Origin: Dipetalonema caudispina
Taxonomy: Eukaryota > Nematoda > Chromadorea > Rhabditida > Onchocercidae
Length of the DNA stretch: 64,000 nt
NCBI GenBank assembly: GCA_013365325.1
Contig: JABVXV010000066.1
Location: 1 to 64,000 of the forward strand
Reading direction: 5' to 3'
The notes beneath the pieces are model-generated. The model was not told where the DNA came from and did no database searches. It was given only the letters and a program-made list of their open reading frames with translations. Positions 62,823 through 64,000 of the stretch are shown here, piece by piece. Numbering within the stretch: the first letter of the stretch is position 1; each line of letters opens with the position of its first letter. The position numbers and the translations under genes were made by a program.

Positions 62823-64000
62823 ATCAAAAACCAATAAAGAATTGGAAAATTTAGTGGGAATTCTGCAGATGAAAATTCTTCCACCATTTTTAATAACTGA
62901 TTCTTATTGTATTATAAACAACATAGTTTTATTTAACGAAAAATTTTTCTAATTTTGAAATTATAATTTCGAATTAGTAGTGAAAGCATCTTTTCCATTC
63001 AAAATTTCATTTCACTTATAATTTCTTTTTTTTCTGCTTTAATCAGCAGGAAACTTAATGAATTAGCCAATAAATTCATTGAATTTATGATGAATGCCTC
63101 AGTAGACATTCGGTATTTTCTGGGTAATCTCAGAATTTTTCAAATTTTCCTCACTGTAAAAGGTTTCCTTCCTGTAGGAACGAATGTCCTGGTTATTGCA
63201 CACTCTACAATGAATGATTTGATTTCAATAGCCGAAAGTCTTGAAATGACCAATGTCCAGCTTATTGTACACTATTAATGTCAATTCATTTAGTTAACAT
63301 AAGAGTTTCTCATTATATGTCATCATTCATTTATCCGAACTACTGGATTTCTTAAATGATTTCACCTCAATCCAATTTTTCAATTTTAAAATTCATCCAA
63401 ATTTCAAGCTAATTTTTAGTAAGCTCTTTTTTTAAATTCTACTTAAAATTTGATTAAAATGAACTAAGTTTCATGTTATCTTTCTTAACTTCGGTCCATT
63501 TTTCCCTCGTTTTGATCCATTTTTCAAAATTTCATCGGTGCAAATATTTTCAGTGTTATTCAGAACATGATAGAATGCGTGGATGAACGGATGCATTTGT
63601 ACAAGAAGAATAATAGCTGTCGAAGGAAAGGAATCTTCTACTTGATAACTAGTAGCGGATATATCTAGAAAAGGAATCGAAATGAAATGACAAAGATCAA
63701 ATTTATAGGATTTTTTATGCATCCATAAAATTATTCAGATTAGATAATAACTTATTAAAATGATGACATATTATTGTCAGATATCGGTAAAAGATAGCCA
63801 TAGCTACTGTTAAATCATGGAATATAGATAGAGATCAAACAATTCAAGTTTATTTTTGATCGCAATAAACAGTTGTGCGATTGAAATCATGGCTAAGTGT
63901 CCAAGAGCAATAAGTTCCAACCCCAAAAGTTAGATTGAATTTGCTAATCAAATGATTGCTGCATAAGTTTGTTGCAAAATTGTGATGCCGTTTATTGAAA
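62544..64000. other. Upstream flank of the cuticlin gene, no gene recognised
   Basis: About 1.45 kb. It begins with a GC-richer promoter-proximal stretch (about 62550-62670) and holds a CT microsatellite. No coding exon with family resemblance was found up to the window end. Confidence 0.5.
62788..62820. repeat. Microsatellite (CT)n
   Basis: About 16 tandem CT units, some 245 bp upstream of the cuticlin TATA box. Confidence 0.92.

Overview
The window is nuclear DNA of a nematode. The evidence is AT-rich intergenic sequence, small exons split by short introns with TTTCAG-type acceptors, acceptor sites just upstream of start codons (as in spliced-leader trans-splicing), a cuticlin ZP gene, and proteins closest in my recollection to nematode families. 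A broken, bacterial-looking LolD ABC ATPase embedded at 35.6-36.2 kb resembles Wolbachia/Rickettsiales sequence. Together these point to a filarial worm (Onchocercidae) that carries, or once carried, Wolbachia. Species was not determined.

Layout. 1-2.95 kb: no gene seen. 2.95-6.85 kb (-): PPP-family Ser/Thr phosphatase with an unusual C-terminal extension. 7.83-11.19 kb (+): HSPA13/STCH-type Hsp70 ATPase core. 12.69-14.56 kb (+): METTL1-type tRNA m7G46 methyltransferase, followed 479 bp later by a CISD (CDGSH iron-sulfur) gene at 15.04-16.42 kb. 17.91-19.78 kb (+): CDK1 with PATAIRE in place of PSTAIRE. 21.23-23.99 kb (+): a tandem, diverged CDK paralogue with introns 1-5 at equivalent positions. 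26.8-31.75 kb (+): MFS transporter, followed at short distance by a small signal-peptide/one-TM protein (31.96-33.13 kb).

34.9-37.95 kb is a mosaic of accessory DNA. A degenerate ~200-350 bp repeat occurs about five times. One unit is split by the LolD fragment. Another is split by a decayed duplicate of the MFS 3' end plus the small TM gene. That duplicate is itself interrupted by a probable solo LTR with a 5-bp target duplication, and it ends in a 307-bp block that reads as identical to its source 4.7 kb upstream.

41.55-44.77 kb (+): ANKRD13C-type GPCR chaperone. 46.30-46.93 kb (+): ABITRAM/Simiate homologue. 47-54 kb: gene-poor. 54.3-56.8 kb (+): four-EF-hand protein with the first exon not found. 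59.3-62.5 kb (-): cuticlin with signal peptide, ZP domain, furin-like site, TM anchor and a TATA box.

Most genes are unrelated housekeeping functions. The local relationships that stand out are the CDK tandem pair, two short-spaced same-strand pairs that could be operons (METTL1-CISD and MFS-small TM), and the 34.9-38 kb insertion hot spot. Exon boundaries were set by hand from splice motifs and phase. No alignment or database search was run.
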